NCBI GenBank assembly: GCA_019454045.1
Contig: SKCR01006509.1
Coordinates: forward strand, 124,001-188,000
Direction: 5' to 3'
Origin: Zanthoxylum bungeanum
Lineage: Eukaryota > Streptophyta > Magnoliopsida > Sapindales > Rutaceae
DNA: 64,000 bases
The translations under genes were made by a program, and so were the position numbers. Below the pieces are notes generated by a model. That model searched no databases, was not told the origin of the DNA, and saw only the letters and a list, made by a program, of their open reading frames with translations. Numbering within the stretch: the first letter of the stretch is position 1; the number at the start of each line of letters is the position of its first letter. Shown piece by piece: positions 1-12,357 of this stretch.

Positions 1-19
1 CTAGTTAAACTTCTTTTGG

Positions 20-214
20 TATAGGAGTGGACAATTGATACGGTTTACATCGAATTGAAATTTTGGATTTGGTTGGGTTTAGTTTTATATGTTAAAACCG
101 AACAGTTCCAATATTGAAAACCGATCAGTTTGCAACTCAAATCGAATTCCGAAACAGATCGATTTATGCATTATATACATTTTTTAACCGATCGATTATA
201 AACCCACTTCTATA
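20..214. mobile_element. hAT-like MITE remnant, outer copy
   Basis: The two ends form an imperfect inverted repeat: the left end reads TATAGGAGTGGAC and the complement of the right end reads TATAGAAGTGGG, both followed by a CGGTT-containing stretch. The interior has the scattered AACCG/CCGAAC words usual in plant hAT-derived non-autonomous elements. No coding capacity is visible. Its right terminus served as target for the next element, so its own target duplication is not readable. Assignment is by end motif only. Confidence 0.45.
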
Positions 215-563
215 CAGATGGCAAAAAAGCCCGGGCTCGGGATAAAAAAAATCCCGGGCCGGGCCCTAGATTTAGAAGTCTGGCTCGGGCCCGAGCCAGA
301 GTTAAACAACAAAAATCATATATATACTTTAATATGTTTGTATCATTTGGATTGTTAGTTTATCGATGAAATTTTTGATGTATTTGGAATTGTCTTTACA
401 TATAATGTGAATGTATTTTGTATTTGTATGTTTTAAACTTTTTTTCAATTTTTTTTTTAAAAAAGGGCCAGATAAAGCTCATATCCGGGCCAATATTTTC
501 CTTACTAGGCTCGGACCAGGCTTATCAAAACCCGAACTCGACCCGACCCATTACCACTCTTAT
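214..563. mobile_element. hAT-like non-autonomous element with 8-bp target duplication
   Basis: A 350-bp element flanked by perfect 8-bp direct repeats ACTTCTAT at 206-213 and 564-571, the duplication size made by hAT transposases. The ends are short imperfect inverted repeats (CAGATGGCAA on the left; complement of the right end AAGAGTGGTAA), close to the common plant hAT terminus. The subterminal DNA is rich in GGGC/CCCG words. It has no transposase frame, so it is MITE-like and depended on enzyme in trans. It landed in the right terminus of the 20-214 element. Confidence 0.65.
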
Positions 564-728
564 ACTTCTATTTATTTCATTATTATTACTTTCAGTTTCA
601 CTTTAGTTTTCAAATCTCATCTCATCCTCTCTCTTCTCTGTAATTTTAATTTAGCACGTTCAAATCCTTCTTCAAATTTGAGTAATCTTTCATCTCCCTT
701 GAGTAATCTTTAATCTTCCACTCTTATA

Positions 729-730
<2 letters not shown>

Positions 731-759
<29 letters not shown>
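731..759. repeat. (TA)n microsatellite
   Basis: An uninterrupted run of about 14 TA dinucleotides. Such tracts are common in plant intergenic DNA and mutate by slippage. No function is implied. Confidence 0.95.
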
Positions 760-762
<3 letters not shown>

Positions 763-999
763 TTTAATTCATTGTTTTGGTCAGCTATTTTTCACGATAT
801 AAAACAAAATGTTTATTTTGGCAGAATATTCTCATTATAATATTTGATTTGTTACTATCTTCTCCCTTTTTTTTTTTTTAGGTTTTATTGATGTGTGAAA
901 TGGAAGTTTCGAAAGTTTTGATTTTTTTTTGTTACTTATTCTGTTCTATTTCTCTGTTTTTACAGCAACCTATAACGTAAGAATGATAAAATTCGAATC

Positions 1000-1160
1000 C
1001 AGACTTTTCCTAATTAGAAGCGAATAAGAAACCGAACTAAATTAAATTAGATTTGGTTCAGTTTGAGTTTGAGTTTCTTATTTAGTTATATTCAGTTTCA
1101 AATTTCCGAAATGAACCCGAACCGAACCTAAAATTAACCCGATTTACTTATCTCTAGATA
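1000..1160. mobile_element. hAT-like MITE fragment
   Basis: Dense GAACCGAACC and AACCCGATTT words run up to a terminus-like end near 1157 (complement TAGAGATAAGTAAATCGGG), resembling one end of plant hAT-type MITEs. No partner end or target duplication was found, so this is a weak call. Confidence 0.3.
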
Positions 1161-2635
1161 TAAGGTTCAAACTTAGATCACATAAATGAGTGATCATATC
1201 AAAAAAGAGTTGGGTGGTCGGTTCTCACCTCTCTTTTCCAATTTTGAGGAGTTCAATTTCTGCCAATGCTAAATCAAAATACCAAAGCAAAAATGTAATT
1301 GAACTTGTGAGGGGTACTATAAATATTTGAAATAAAAAAACTCTAATGAAAACAATGTCTAACAAAAAGGAGAAAGACAAAGCAAGATTTCACTTTTTTG
1401 TAATATATGGAAGCAAAGCAATAGCTTTCAATTTTCAAAGGGTTTTAGAGGATCTATTTTCAAGAAAATAACCTTCAAATTGTCAAGACCAAATTATTTC
1501 ACATACTTTTTGGTTTCAGCTAGTTTTGAGGACTAAGACATTCTTTGGTATAAAATACAAATTCTCCTTTTAGGCAGATGCCAATGCCCAACACTTTCGG
1601 CCACCCAAACAGTCCCTAAAGTTAATAGACTAATATATAATGAGAGAGCAATATATCCTTTATCTTTATCTTAATTATCTATTATGTAATTTATTAACCT
1701 TTTTATTGAACTCCAGGTTGCCCTTTTTTTTTTGGGGAGGAAAGGTTGCCTTAAATAATGCCTCGATCTAGATTTTGCTAAGCAGTCAAACAATTATAGT
1801 TTAATCATCAAAGTTTTTTTTGTTCTTTTTCATTTTTCTTTGGTCAAAAATCTCTAAAGCCAAGAATGGTCAAATGTTATGAAATTTACTTTGAAGGGTT
1901 CCCCAATCAATGTACAAATTACATGTAAATAAAAAAAGATGAATGTACAACTAATTGAAAAACTGAAGTTATCATTTATGAAAATCTTGTGGGTAATTGT
2001 AATTGTCAAAGTTGACAAGTAAAATTGAAATTTAAACAGTTTTTTTATAAGGAAAAGTAAAATCAATCACACAAATTATTAGGAAAATTGACATTTCCCC
2101 GCTTAAGGGTTTACTGCTTACCTCTTTAAAGGGGGAAAAAGTGAGTTGTTTTGTGATTGGAATGAGATTTTCTGAAAGAACATTAAATTCAGGAGGGTAA
2201 TTGAGTACTTAAAAATTATTGGGGGTAAGTGATAAAAGTTGAAAACTTGAGGGGTGGAAGCAGCAATCATCAAGATTCAGTCTCATATTTCTAATGACAA
2301 GCATCAGATAATGGAAGAAGAAACAGTAATAAAGCAAACTGAGCTTATTAATTAAACTGGACTTTTTCCCCATTACAAATTTAAAGATTTTTGGTCAAAA
2401 GGCACATGTTTTCTTTTTCTTTTTTATGAAGAGAAGTATAAAGTGGAGACTTGAATGACAAAGTTGGATTATGTAAACTATACATAACATAACTATGATT
2501 GATGGCATTTGGTATTGAATTAAATTTTTTTATGTTTGTAAAATAAAAATCACACAATAGCTTCAATTTTTTTTAAATCACTATGATCTTCTACTTATAG
2601 CCAAAAGATAACATGTTTTTGTCTCTTCATGAGTT
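1161..2635. other. AT-rich intergenic DNA, no gene seen
   Basis: About 1.5 kb of AT-rich sequence with many T and A tracts and stops in all frames. No frame longer than about 70 codons, no recognisable domain, no clear repeat and no RNA gene were seen. Confidence 0.6.
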
Positions 2636-2950
2636 TGTTAGCGCCATATTCTCGATGAAGGATTTTGATAATACAACACAAGAAATTTCGACGTGCATTC
2701 GTGAGCATTACAAAAATATATTGAAGCAAATGGATGTAAAGACTCAAATATCAAACAAAGATATCTAGTGTAGTCTTATAGCTTTGGGCTCTCAATGTAA
2801 GTGAGTTGATAATTTAAGTACTCTAAGCTCATAAGACTCATGCACATTCATATAAGTGTATTAGGGTCATATGCAAAATATTTTTAAATCTTCAAATTCC
2901 AAATTTCTGCACTGAGACCGACACACCGGTCCTTCATACCGCATATCGGT
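2636..2950 (+). repeat. copia-like LTR, left part (split)
   Basis: The stretch begins TGTTAGCGCC and reads like the 5' part of a plant copia LTR. It ends in short CATACCG and ATCGGTGAC words, and the same kind of words (CATACCGATC, TATCGGTCAG) resumes at about 20730. The inference is that one LTR was split by the nested insertions between. Exact ends and target duplication are unresolved. Confidence 0.35.
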
Positions 2951-3298
2951 GACCCTGTGACAAACCCACAAAGTTGTTCTTTACTCCCAAGTATAAGAGT
3001 GTCGAAGTAACAAAAAAAACTGGTAAGTTCAGGATCGATTCACATGAAATAGATTTAGTAAAATAAAATAACAATTCGAGTAACAAAATAAAAAGGCTGA
3101 ATTGATTGAAGTGATGGACAATTTTTAAATTGGAATGCCACAATAAATTAAAATATTGGGGATAGATGATCCACTCTTAATATTTTAAATATAGAGAAAT
3201 CTTACTTTTTATAATATATAAATTGTCATTATTATCCAGTTAATTTATTTTAGGATTTAATTATGCCAAAATATATAAAACCATCCATAAAGGTGGTG
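2951..3298 (-). repeat. Gypsy LTR-1, left part (split by nested insertions)
   Basis: Its order of landmarks parallels the Athila-like LTR at 53794-55743: a start near TGTGACAAACC, a TATAAGAGTGTCGA-like stretch, a GATGATCCACTCTTA-like stretch, then a repeat ending CATCCATAAAGGTGGTGATACA. The same repeat unit recurs at about 19617-19660 on the far side of the insertions, and removing the inserted DNA restores two adjacent repeat units. The outer boundary is approximate. Confidence 0.6.
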
Positions 3299-3303
3299 AT
3301 ACA
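3299..3303. repeat. Target duplication ATACA, left copy
   Basis: ATACA immediately precedes the TGATTATG start of LTR-2 and is repeated at 19581-19585 after its TTATCA end. Five base pairs is the usual duplication for LTR retroelements. Confidence 0.8.
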
Positions 3304-3647
3304 TGATTATGCCCAAAAAGTACTTGCGGTTATCGCGGTATAGTTGGGGTGTCGATTCCTCAGAGAGATGGTTACAAGGAACTAATTTACTTAGAGAAAA
3401 TGTTAGCAATAACTTAATGAAAAAAGATGGATTGAATTGGTAATGTAAAACAAAGATTATAAAAAGTACTTAAAAGTTATCAGTAGGAGAAACAACAAAG
3501 CGTGGGGAATCCCTCTTGCATCAAATTCCTATATTAATTGTTGATTCCTTTTATTACTCAATTGAAGATTTCACATCCCAAACCAACAATCGGAAGATAA
3601 TTCAATTCAAAGCGTATTAATTCAATTAATCACTCTAGAATAATTCA
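3304..3647 (-). repeat. Gypsy LTR-2, left part (split by copia array)
   Basis: Starts TGATTATGCCC just after ATACA; the matching end TTATCA lies at 19580 followed by ATACA. A GATTCCTCAGAG-like stretch resembles plant gypsy LTRs. The two parts total about 0.8 kb and no coding DNA lies between them apart from the later copia array, so this looks like a solo LTR. Its junction with the copia array at about 3647 is an AATTCAATT-rich microhomology where the outer end of LTR A is missing. Confidence 0.6.
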
Positions 3648-5612
3648 ATTTCAAGATTAATTCAATTAATCAAAACACCAATTAAAGTCACCACACATGA
3701 ACCACCCAAGAATAATTCTAGGCATTACAAGAGTGGTCATAACACTCTAAAATGACAACATATCATCAAATGATCAAATTGGATAAATATTACAATAATA
3801 TCACCCAAATCACTTCACACATGCACATAAGCTTGCAATTCATCCACCAAAACCAAAAGCCCCAATTTTATAGAAATGAAGAAACCTTAGATCTCACTAG
3901 ATCTACAAGAAACAAGAAACAAAATTTCTAAGCTTAGGGATTTGTAGAATTACCTTTAATCCTCTCAATTCCTTAGCTTTTTTCTTGATTTCCTTCATTT
4001 CTTTCCTTGAATCATCAAGTATGATTTGGGAACTATTTTTGGGAGCTTATTCGGCCATGGGAGAGGTTAGAAGGAAAATGAAAATTTTTTAACTTTAAAA
4101 AATCTACTTTGCCGACTTTAAGGGGTAGTTTTGGCATTTCTAAAATTTGATCCAATCAAATTACATTAACCTTTATATTAACAAATCATATTTGCACAAA
4201 TAAAGTTTAATTAAATCATGTCATGTGTCACCAATAATAATTAAACATATTTCATAACAATTATGAAAAAGGTTTATCAATTAATTATTCAAACATTTAA
4301 CATTTAAATATTTAAATAATCAATTGATATAATAATTATTATATATGTATTTTTATTTACAATAAATAATAAATACATATATTAATGGCATGTGTCAAAA
4401 TCTCATTTGACGAATAATTAATATGTATCAAATCAAATTTTATATCAAATACAAATACATATTAATTACGGTCGACCAAAAAATACCCCTATGCATGTGT
4501 TATTGTTTAACCAATTAAACGATCCAAATTAACTCATTTAATCCGGTGAAGTATTATGAATAATCTTTATTATTCATAACGCGTTGTCCAAGTGCTCAAC
4601 GAGTATACTTCATATTGTGAGACTCTCTAAGTTTAGGTTTATCCGTCACGAAATCCAATTTCGTGTCCATAATGCACCTACTCATGAATTATGACGACCA
4701 CAGATAATCTCGCTAAACTATGCAAGTCGAGGTCATTGCATACGTATAATCCCTCCGTCACAGGCTATCCATATTATACCTGGGATATAGATAAGAACGT
4801 CAAATCTGTTCGGTATAATATAGGTGACTTTCAATTTACGATCTCTAAATAACACTCGGAACTGATTTCCGAAGTTATACCACGGCCATGGATTTACTAG
4901 ATCGCAAACACATGTAGGATGCCTATACCCTGTACACATGACTGACAGATCCTTTTTTGATACGCACAAGATATCTTGAGCATCAGTCTACACCCAACGA
5001 ACAAGCGAAGGTCTGATCATGAATAGATCGGTGACGTGACTGCCATCAAAGTGTGGAGGATAACTCATATATCCACAGTGGTATCTCAAGTCGAAGGACC
5101 ACTATGCTCGCTCAACTCGAGAAGATTCCTATTGACGTTGGTGTACAATCTATTAGGAAATCTTCAGTGAGTCGTTCAGTATTTATCAAATAAACACCTA
5201 CATGTTTATACGAGTCTCCCGAGACTCATGGTTCATTTGGATAAACCATCGGACCAAGTCACGATATACGACATGTACTGGTATCAGCGGATTTTACTAA
5301 CCGACCCGTGTTAGTAAATCTTGACCAGGAACTTTATTTAAGGATATACATTTTATAGTGCGCTTCCCAATGTCAATTACAAACTACGTTGTAACTGGGC
5401 ATTACATTATAAATCCTAGGGTCTTTGTCTAATATACACGTATCACTAAACCAGATTTAGTTTCAATCTAATCGTAATTATATCGAATATGTGTATATAA
5501 GACAAGAGGTGCTACCACTAAATAAGTAATATTATGGAAAACGAAATTATTCGTATTCATGAATCAGACATAAATACGATCCAGATTGGCACTCCGAGCA
5601 CCAACCATAATA
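3648..5612 (-). repeat. LARD-like array, LTR A (3' LTR, truncated)
   Basis: Matches LTR B from about 10391 onward but lacks the first roughly 535 bp, which on the element strand is the distal (U5) end. The inner end reads CCAACCATAATA, next to the polypurine tract. On the element strand the first bases are TATTA where LTR C has TGTTA. The truncation removes the outer terminus, so the target duplication of the array cannot be read. Confidence 0.8.
3865..3872 (-). promoter_or_regulatory. TATA element of LTR A
   Basis: TATAAAAT on the minus strand, conserved in LTR B (10611-10618) and LTR C (17360-17367) in the same context. It is the best TATA candidate in the LTR and leaves a U3 of about 1.75 kb. 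Confidence 0.5.
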
Positions 5613-5628
5613 ATTTCTCCCACTTGCT
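5613..5628 (-). other. Polypurine tract, unit 1
   Basis: On the minus strand it reads GCAAGTGGGAGAAAT directly before LTR A. A purine-rich GTGGGAGA run just upstream of the 3' LTR is the usual plus-strand primer site in plant copia elements. Confidence 0.7.
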
Positions 5629-8600
5629 CTAGTGCCAATCCACGATATCATATACACATCTAAATATATATCACATACTCATCGCCCTCAAGAGCTCACC
5701 TAGCACTCAAGAGGTAGGCAACAACAAGTAAGCCCGCTTTAACAAATTGAGTCCGTCCAACAAAATCAATCGTTTTCCTTAGCCAGCATCATTCAAATTT
5801 TGTAGAATCCAAATTCCACATCAATATGACTCAGACACTATATCAGTATTATGTTATAGCTGCTGAGTTGTCTATGTATTTAGAGATCGAATCCAAATAC
5901 TATGAGACAACCGCAAGCACTACACTAATATAACAACTTCTAATCTATAGGGTCAATATGCAACTTCATAAGTCAATACTTCATAAGTTGCAACTGATTC
6001 CACTAGTTTATTCGAATCAACGGTGACACTCCCACTGCATCTTTTCTGAATTTATATGACATACACCATCTAATGTCATAATTAGGATCAAAACTAATCT
6101 GACCTTATGGTTGCAGACTAAATTCTCCATGAATAAGAAACTTATTCTTATTATCTCAAAGATCACAAACATGTTTCAAGATCCATCCTATGGTCTATAG
6201 CATATCAAAATAACTCGTAACTATTACGATTAAATTGATATCTTTAATCGCACATAATATAGTATTCATTACGCCATCATCCTATGATGCATAAGATTGA
6301 CTAGACATTCCAATCAATCTCTCTTTCGACAAAGGTATCATCCTTTATGAAAGATGAATACTATATATATAAAAAAACACATTAACTGTCAAACAGTTAT
6401 ACTAACTGTCATACAAATAGTCTTACTGTTTCATTTATTAAATCATATCTAATACGCGACTAATGAGAGTATCTCACAAGTCTCTAAGTTTTATATCAGA
6501 TATGAAACTTTATATCAAATATAACAGAGACTACTCTCACTGCTTTCACAGATAAAAGAAGACTTAGGATAAACAATGCTAGAAAGAAGTTTGTACGCTC
6601 CCACTGACCATACTAACAAATATGTATTCTCTATGCTTTGATAAAATCAGACAATCTCACTGTAACAAAATTAGAGAACACAGATTTTCGGAAAACTTAT
6701 ATGAGTCTACAATAGGCTCTATAAGCTAGTATATCAAACTATGATCTTAGCAGAATACAAACTCTAGGGCCATTCTAGAATGAACTCTTCAAACAAAGAA
6801 ACCACAACGGATATCTCATTCGAAGAAACCACTCAAGAACACCACTTTGTATTATGTAGCCAAAATACATAGTTTAATATCAATATTAACCAACAAATCT
6901 TTAATTGTTCAATTAGTACGACTTGAGACAAGTTTTCTCAGAATCTACAATAGATCACTGAGTATAACTTTTCTCACTGTTATACTATAAAGGTCAAACC
7001 TTTAACAAGCTCACTTTGCTTTTGATGCGCAAATAATTTGCATATTTTATGAACGATTCATAACGAAAGCTTAATCAAGTTCAATAACTTGATCATAGTA
7101 AGCTATGAACAATCTTAGATTTATGGTTCAATGCTAACTTCCGAAATCGATATCAAATATCGCTCCCACTATAAGTTATATGATAATTTTCTTCGATAAG
7201 AAAACAACAGAATCATTAAGTATCAAATACTTTGTAAATGATTCTGACATCCTATTGAACTTACACAGAAGAGGTCTAAGGGTATTTTCATCTAATTAAT
7301 TATGTAGCTCCATTACAGTTTATCACTCTCACATTTGACTTCAATAAGTCAAGTCTTTTCTACAATTGTCAACATTTGATGTTACCATACCAAGTAATAA
7401 AATAATTTTATTGCTCGGGATCGTAGAAAAAATATTCTATAAAATAGAATACAATATTCTATTAAATAGAATAAATGATAAACCTTTACTTGTACCACCG
7501 AGGCGCAAGTACTTTCAATTATATAACAATTATACAAAAGAAAGTTTCAAATCTCAAACTTTTCAAGATTCGAATTTTCTACTATACATATCATATATGT
7601 AATTGTAGGAATGAATGGAACTTTAATTAAAGAGATGAATTAGTTTTAATGGAGCATAACCCCAAGAGTATTGAAAACCAATTCGGTAACACTCAATATC
7701 AACGAATCAAATCTTATAAGATTCGATTACTCCCACTGACCAATTCCATCAAAATGAAATCGTGGAAGTTTAATATTGAGTAAGAATCACATTCGTTAAA
7801 TAACTTTAGAACTAATTACCTTAAATTCGTATGTTTGATCATATCAAACATCTTCGAACAATTCAAAGACTCACAATAAATTTCAAAGATATAGTTTTCA
7901 ACACTACAAATAGAATATCTTTGAACCATTCAAAATATTATATATGTGTTTCATTAGAGACATATTGAAAGTTTTCGAACCATTCAAGACGTTCAACATG
8001 TTCTCTTAGAAACACGCAACTAAGTCATGACAATTCATTAACTAAGTTACGGAGTAAAGAAAACTATTTAAGGCAATTTATAATTCATTAAACTACATAC
8101 ATCCAATGTATTAGTCTAATAAATCTTGTGGTCCAATGACAATCATTGGTTAAATGAGATTTAATCACATCCTGAATACAATATTCATTATATGGATAAG
8201 GATATATGGTGTGATCTTGTATCAAACCATCCATTACCATAAGGAACAAACATCTAATGTTTATGTGATAAAAACTCATAAAACACGGTTCTAAGTTATT
8301 TAGTTAACAAGCATTTTCTTAATGTTTATCTTATTATCAATGACACTACTAGTCATATTAAAAATATGTATCAAATGTTTATATAGAACAAGTAACTATC
8401 CAATAGTCACAAGTTCTGATATCAAATATCAAAACAGTTATTAAACATTACTTTAAATAACTAGACGGGAGATCTAGTAACCAATACCTATAGTTGTCGT
8501 ATTGTGAGAATCGATATTCTCTATACACAACTATACACATCTCATTTCTTTAGCTTTATAATTTGCGTTCAATTATTCACAACAATTATAAATGATTGAT

Positions 8601-9838
8601 TAACAAACTGTGTCAGACACGTGACTTCTAAAAGTCACTAAAGCCAAGAAACATCATTATAAGATAAACAAATACTAATGGGGTTTTCCTAATGTCAGTC
8701 AAGAATCTCGAAACATGGACTAATTCAAGTCAATTCTTACTACATAAGAAACTATTCTTACTAGATAACTATATCCAAAACATATATATATTTAGATTAC
8801 TAATCGTGACTTAGTAACTAAGTCACTAACCATCTTGATTTTTCAAGAAAATCGGAACAACAGTTCCCAATGGTTTGAACTAATCTAACAATATCTAAGT
8901 TTACTGGCATTCTAGAACCTATTCTAGAAATACGCAACCATAAGTAAAGACATAAAATATATTCAAATAATATGCATGCAGTGGATTAGAAGTATAATTC
9001 TATAAACAATATAGAATAAAGGAAAACAAAAGCAGCAAATTCTATAAAATTACACACTGCTTTAGTTATGGATTTTTAACCCAGAAGTGTCTCCCACTAT
9101 TTTACGTAATACTGTAATCCCCAACGGAGAACGAGAATTCAATAATTAAATCAAATTCCATAGTGAGAGTAGAATCCCATGAATATATTTCGACTCACAG
9201 CTTTGGCACGGTCTCGCCTACATATATTCATTAGGTAAACAACTCATTGTCAATCACTCACCAGTGACTCCTTATTTTGGTCCTGACCGTTTCTCGTTAT
9301 GACAACTTTGGCACGTTCACAAGGAGGCGTATCAATGATTCACTTGCCAATGACAAACTCAAGCTACCGATGTAGTCCTGATAGCTTTGGCACGTTCAGG
9401 ATTTCCAATTTCACTTGAATTTGTCTAGTATCAATATACAACCGGCATGGATAAAATTCTATCAACTACACCCTCACTTCTTTGGCACGATCTCGGATGC
9501 AGCCATAGAAAGTTACCCATAAACCGTATTGACAAGACGGACCAAGAAACATGCATCCAATACACGTTATTTAACAGCCTTATTTTAAGTGGGGATATTC
9601 CACAAGGAAGCTTTGCTCCATATAAAATGAAGAATTTTAATCTAAATCATTTTCTAAACAACTCAATTCTACCTTAGAAAACATAACTTAATTTAACCAT
9701 TAAATTTTCGTTACGTTTCCGTTAGCGTAGAACCGAAAAGTCAAGAAACAGATAGATTACATGCATGTGTGAATATTAAAATTGGATTATATATCATATA
9801 TCAAGCATGACTAATGTAATGGATGAAGCATCAGATCT
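5629..9838 (-). other. Non-coding internal region, unit 1
   Basis: About 4.2 kb with stops in every frame and no gag, protease, integrase or RT motif found on either strand; in particular no YVDD-type RT motif. It carries six copies of the octamer AGTGGGAG on the element strand (complement at 5617, 6029, 6598, 7163, 7730, 9091), and four CTTTGGCACG copies on the plus strand (9201, 9306, 9385, 9480) near the primer binding site. Unit 2 matches it closely throughout. Its non-coding state predates the duplication. Confidence 0.75.
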
Positions 9839-9850
9839 GCTCTGATACCA
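9839..9850 (-). other. Primer binding site, unit 1
   Basis: The minus strand reads TGGTATCAGAGC, complementary to the 3' end of plant initiator methionine tRNA, the standard copia primer. It lies four bases inside LTR B. This fixes the orientation of the element. Confidence 0.9.
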
Positions 9851-9854
9851 TTTT

Positions 9855-12357
9855 TGTTGGGGTTTTGGGCGAAGGGCGCGGCGGAAGCGCGGTTCGGGCG
9901 AAATCATAATTTTAAAACTTTTAAAATTACCGAATAAATTATTCAATATCTAATATGAATAATTTATTCATATTTCACCTAAACACATTTATTAGATATC
10001 AAATAACAACATAAATAAGGTAGAAACTTCGCGAAACTTTTACGAAAAACGTTTTTCCGCAAAATAACGTAAAAACGTATTTTTAACCGAACCGACCACC
10101 CAACACTTATGGGGACTGCCCAGGTCAGCCCCAATAGTGTTAGGGTAGTTCATGGGCTGCCCGAACAATGATAAATTCACTGTTTGGACAGCCGTAACCC
10201 GGTTGGATCAAAAGTCACATGGTAACGCCGTTTTTCACCGTTTTCGCTTATTTCAACTCCGAAATAATTTCCGACAATTGTTCCAATACCCAAAATACAT
10301 CCAATACATTAATAAGACATTATTTTCATTAACATATACATTGATTTTTCCAGATCTGATCCATAACTCAAATTTGTTAATTTTCAATCTAATTTTTCAA
10401 GATTAATTCAATTAATCAAAACACCAATTAAATTCACCACACATGAACTACCCAAGAACAATTCTAGGCATTACAAGAGTGGTAATAACACTCTAGAATG
10501 ACAACATATCATCAAATGATCAAATTGGATAAATATTACAATAATATCACCCAAATCACTTCACACATGCACATAAGCTTGCAATTCATCCACCAAAACC
10601 AAAAGCCCCAATTTTATAGAAATGAAGAAACCCTAGATCTTACTATATCTACAAGAAATAAGAAATAAAATTTCTAAGCTTAGGGATTTGTAGAATTACC
10701 TTTAATCCTCTCAATTCCTTAGCTTTTTTCTTGATTTCCTTCATTTCTTTCCTTGAATCATCAAGTATGATTTGGGAACTATTTTTGGGATCTTATTCGG
10801 CCATGGGAGAGGTTAGAAGGAAAATGAAAATTTTTTAACTTTAAAAAATCTACTTTGCCGACTTTAAGGGGTAGTTTTGGCATTTCTAAAATTTGATCCA
10901 ATCAAATTACATTAAACTTTATATTAACAAATCATATTTTCACAAATAAAGTTTAATTAAATCATGTCATGTGTCACCAATAATAATTAAACATATTTCA
11001 TAACAATTATGAAAAGGTTTATCAATTAATTATTCAAACATTTAACATTTAAATATTTAAATAATCAATTAATATGATTATTATTATATATGTATTTTTA
11101 TTTACAATAAATAACAAATACATATATTAATGGCATGTTTCAAAATCTCATTTGACAAATAATTAATATGTATCAAATCAAATTTTGTATCAAATACAAA
11201 TACATATTAATTACAGTCGACCAAAAAATACCCTTATGCATGTGTTATCGTTTAACCGATTAAACGATCCGAATGAACTCATTTAATCCGGTGAAGTATT
11301 ATGAATAATCTTTATTATTCATAAAGCGTTGTCCAAGTGCTCAACGAGTATACTTCATATTGTGGGACTCTCTAAGTTTAGGTTTATCCGTCACGAAATC
11401 CAATTTCGTGTCCATAATTCACCCACTCATGAATTATGACGACCACAGATAATCTCGCTAAACTATGCAAGTCGAGGTCATTGCATACATATAATCCCTC
11501 CGTCACAGGCTATCTATATTATACCTAGGATATAGATAAGAACGTCAAATCTGTTCGGTATAATATATGTGACTTTCAATTTACGATCTCTAAATAACAC
11601 TCGGAATTGATTTCTGAAGTTATACCACGGCCATGGATTTACTAGATCGCAAACACGTGTATGATGCCTATGCCCTGTACACAAGACTGACAGATCCTCT
11701 TTTGATATGCACAAGATATCATGAGCATTATTCTACACCCAACGAACAGGCGGAGGTCTGATCATGAATAGATCGATGACGTGACTGCCATCAAAGTGTG
11801 GAGGATAACTCATATATCCACAGTGGTATCTCAAGTCAAAGGACCATTATGCTCGCTCAACTCGAGAAGATTCCTATTGACGTTGGTGTACAATCTATTA
11901 GGAAATCTTCAGTGAGTCGTTCAGTATTTATCAAATAAACACCTACATGTCTATACGAGTTTCCCGAGACTCATGGTTCATTGGGATAAACCATCGGACC
12001 AAGTCATGATATACGACATGTACTGGTCTCAGCGGATTTTACTAACCGACCCGTGTTAGTAAATCTTGACCAGGAACTTTATTTAAGGATATACATTTTA
12101 TAGTGCGCTTCCCAATGTCAATTACAAACTACATTGTAACTGCGCACTACATTATAAATCATAGGGTCTTTGTCTAATATACACGTATCACTAAACCAGA
12201 TTTAGTTTCAATCTAATCGTAATTAGATCGAATATGTGTATATAAGACAAGAGGTGCTACCAGTAAATAAGTAATATTATGGAAAACAAAATTGTTTGTA
12301 TTCATGAATCATACATAAATATGATCCGGATTGGCACTCCGAGCACCGACCATAATA
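9855..12357 (-). repeat. LARD-like array, LTR B (shared, complete)
   Basis: 2503 bp, starting TGTTGGGGTTTT on the plus strand. It is the 5' LTR of unit 1 and the 3' LTR of unit 2. It contains the conserved TATA element at 10611-10618. The inner end carries the same TG-to-TA change as LTR A (element strand start TATTA), so A and B share a history apart from C. A short perfect hairpin (CACGAAAT, 3-bp loop, ATTTCGTG) lies near 11394; LTR A has it at 4647-4665. Confidence 0.85.

Noticed and set aside
411..713. 100-codon frame near the left end
   Set aside because: It spans the end of a MITE and flanking T-rich DNA and crosses the target duplication. No protein similarity.
7366..7602. 78-codon plus frame in the array interior
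   Set aside because: It is broken in unit 2, antisense to the element and Ile/Asn/Tyr-rich, as expected for chance frames in AT-rich DNA.
9839..9850. Possible tRNA gene fragment
   Set aside because: The match to initiator tRNA is only the 12-base primer site; no cloverleaf surrounds it. The same holds at 16581, 30508 and 58769.
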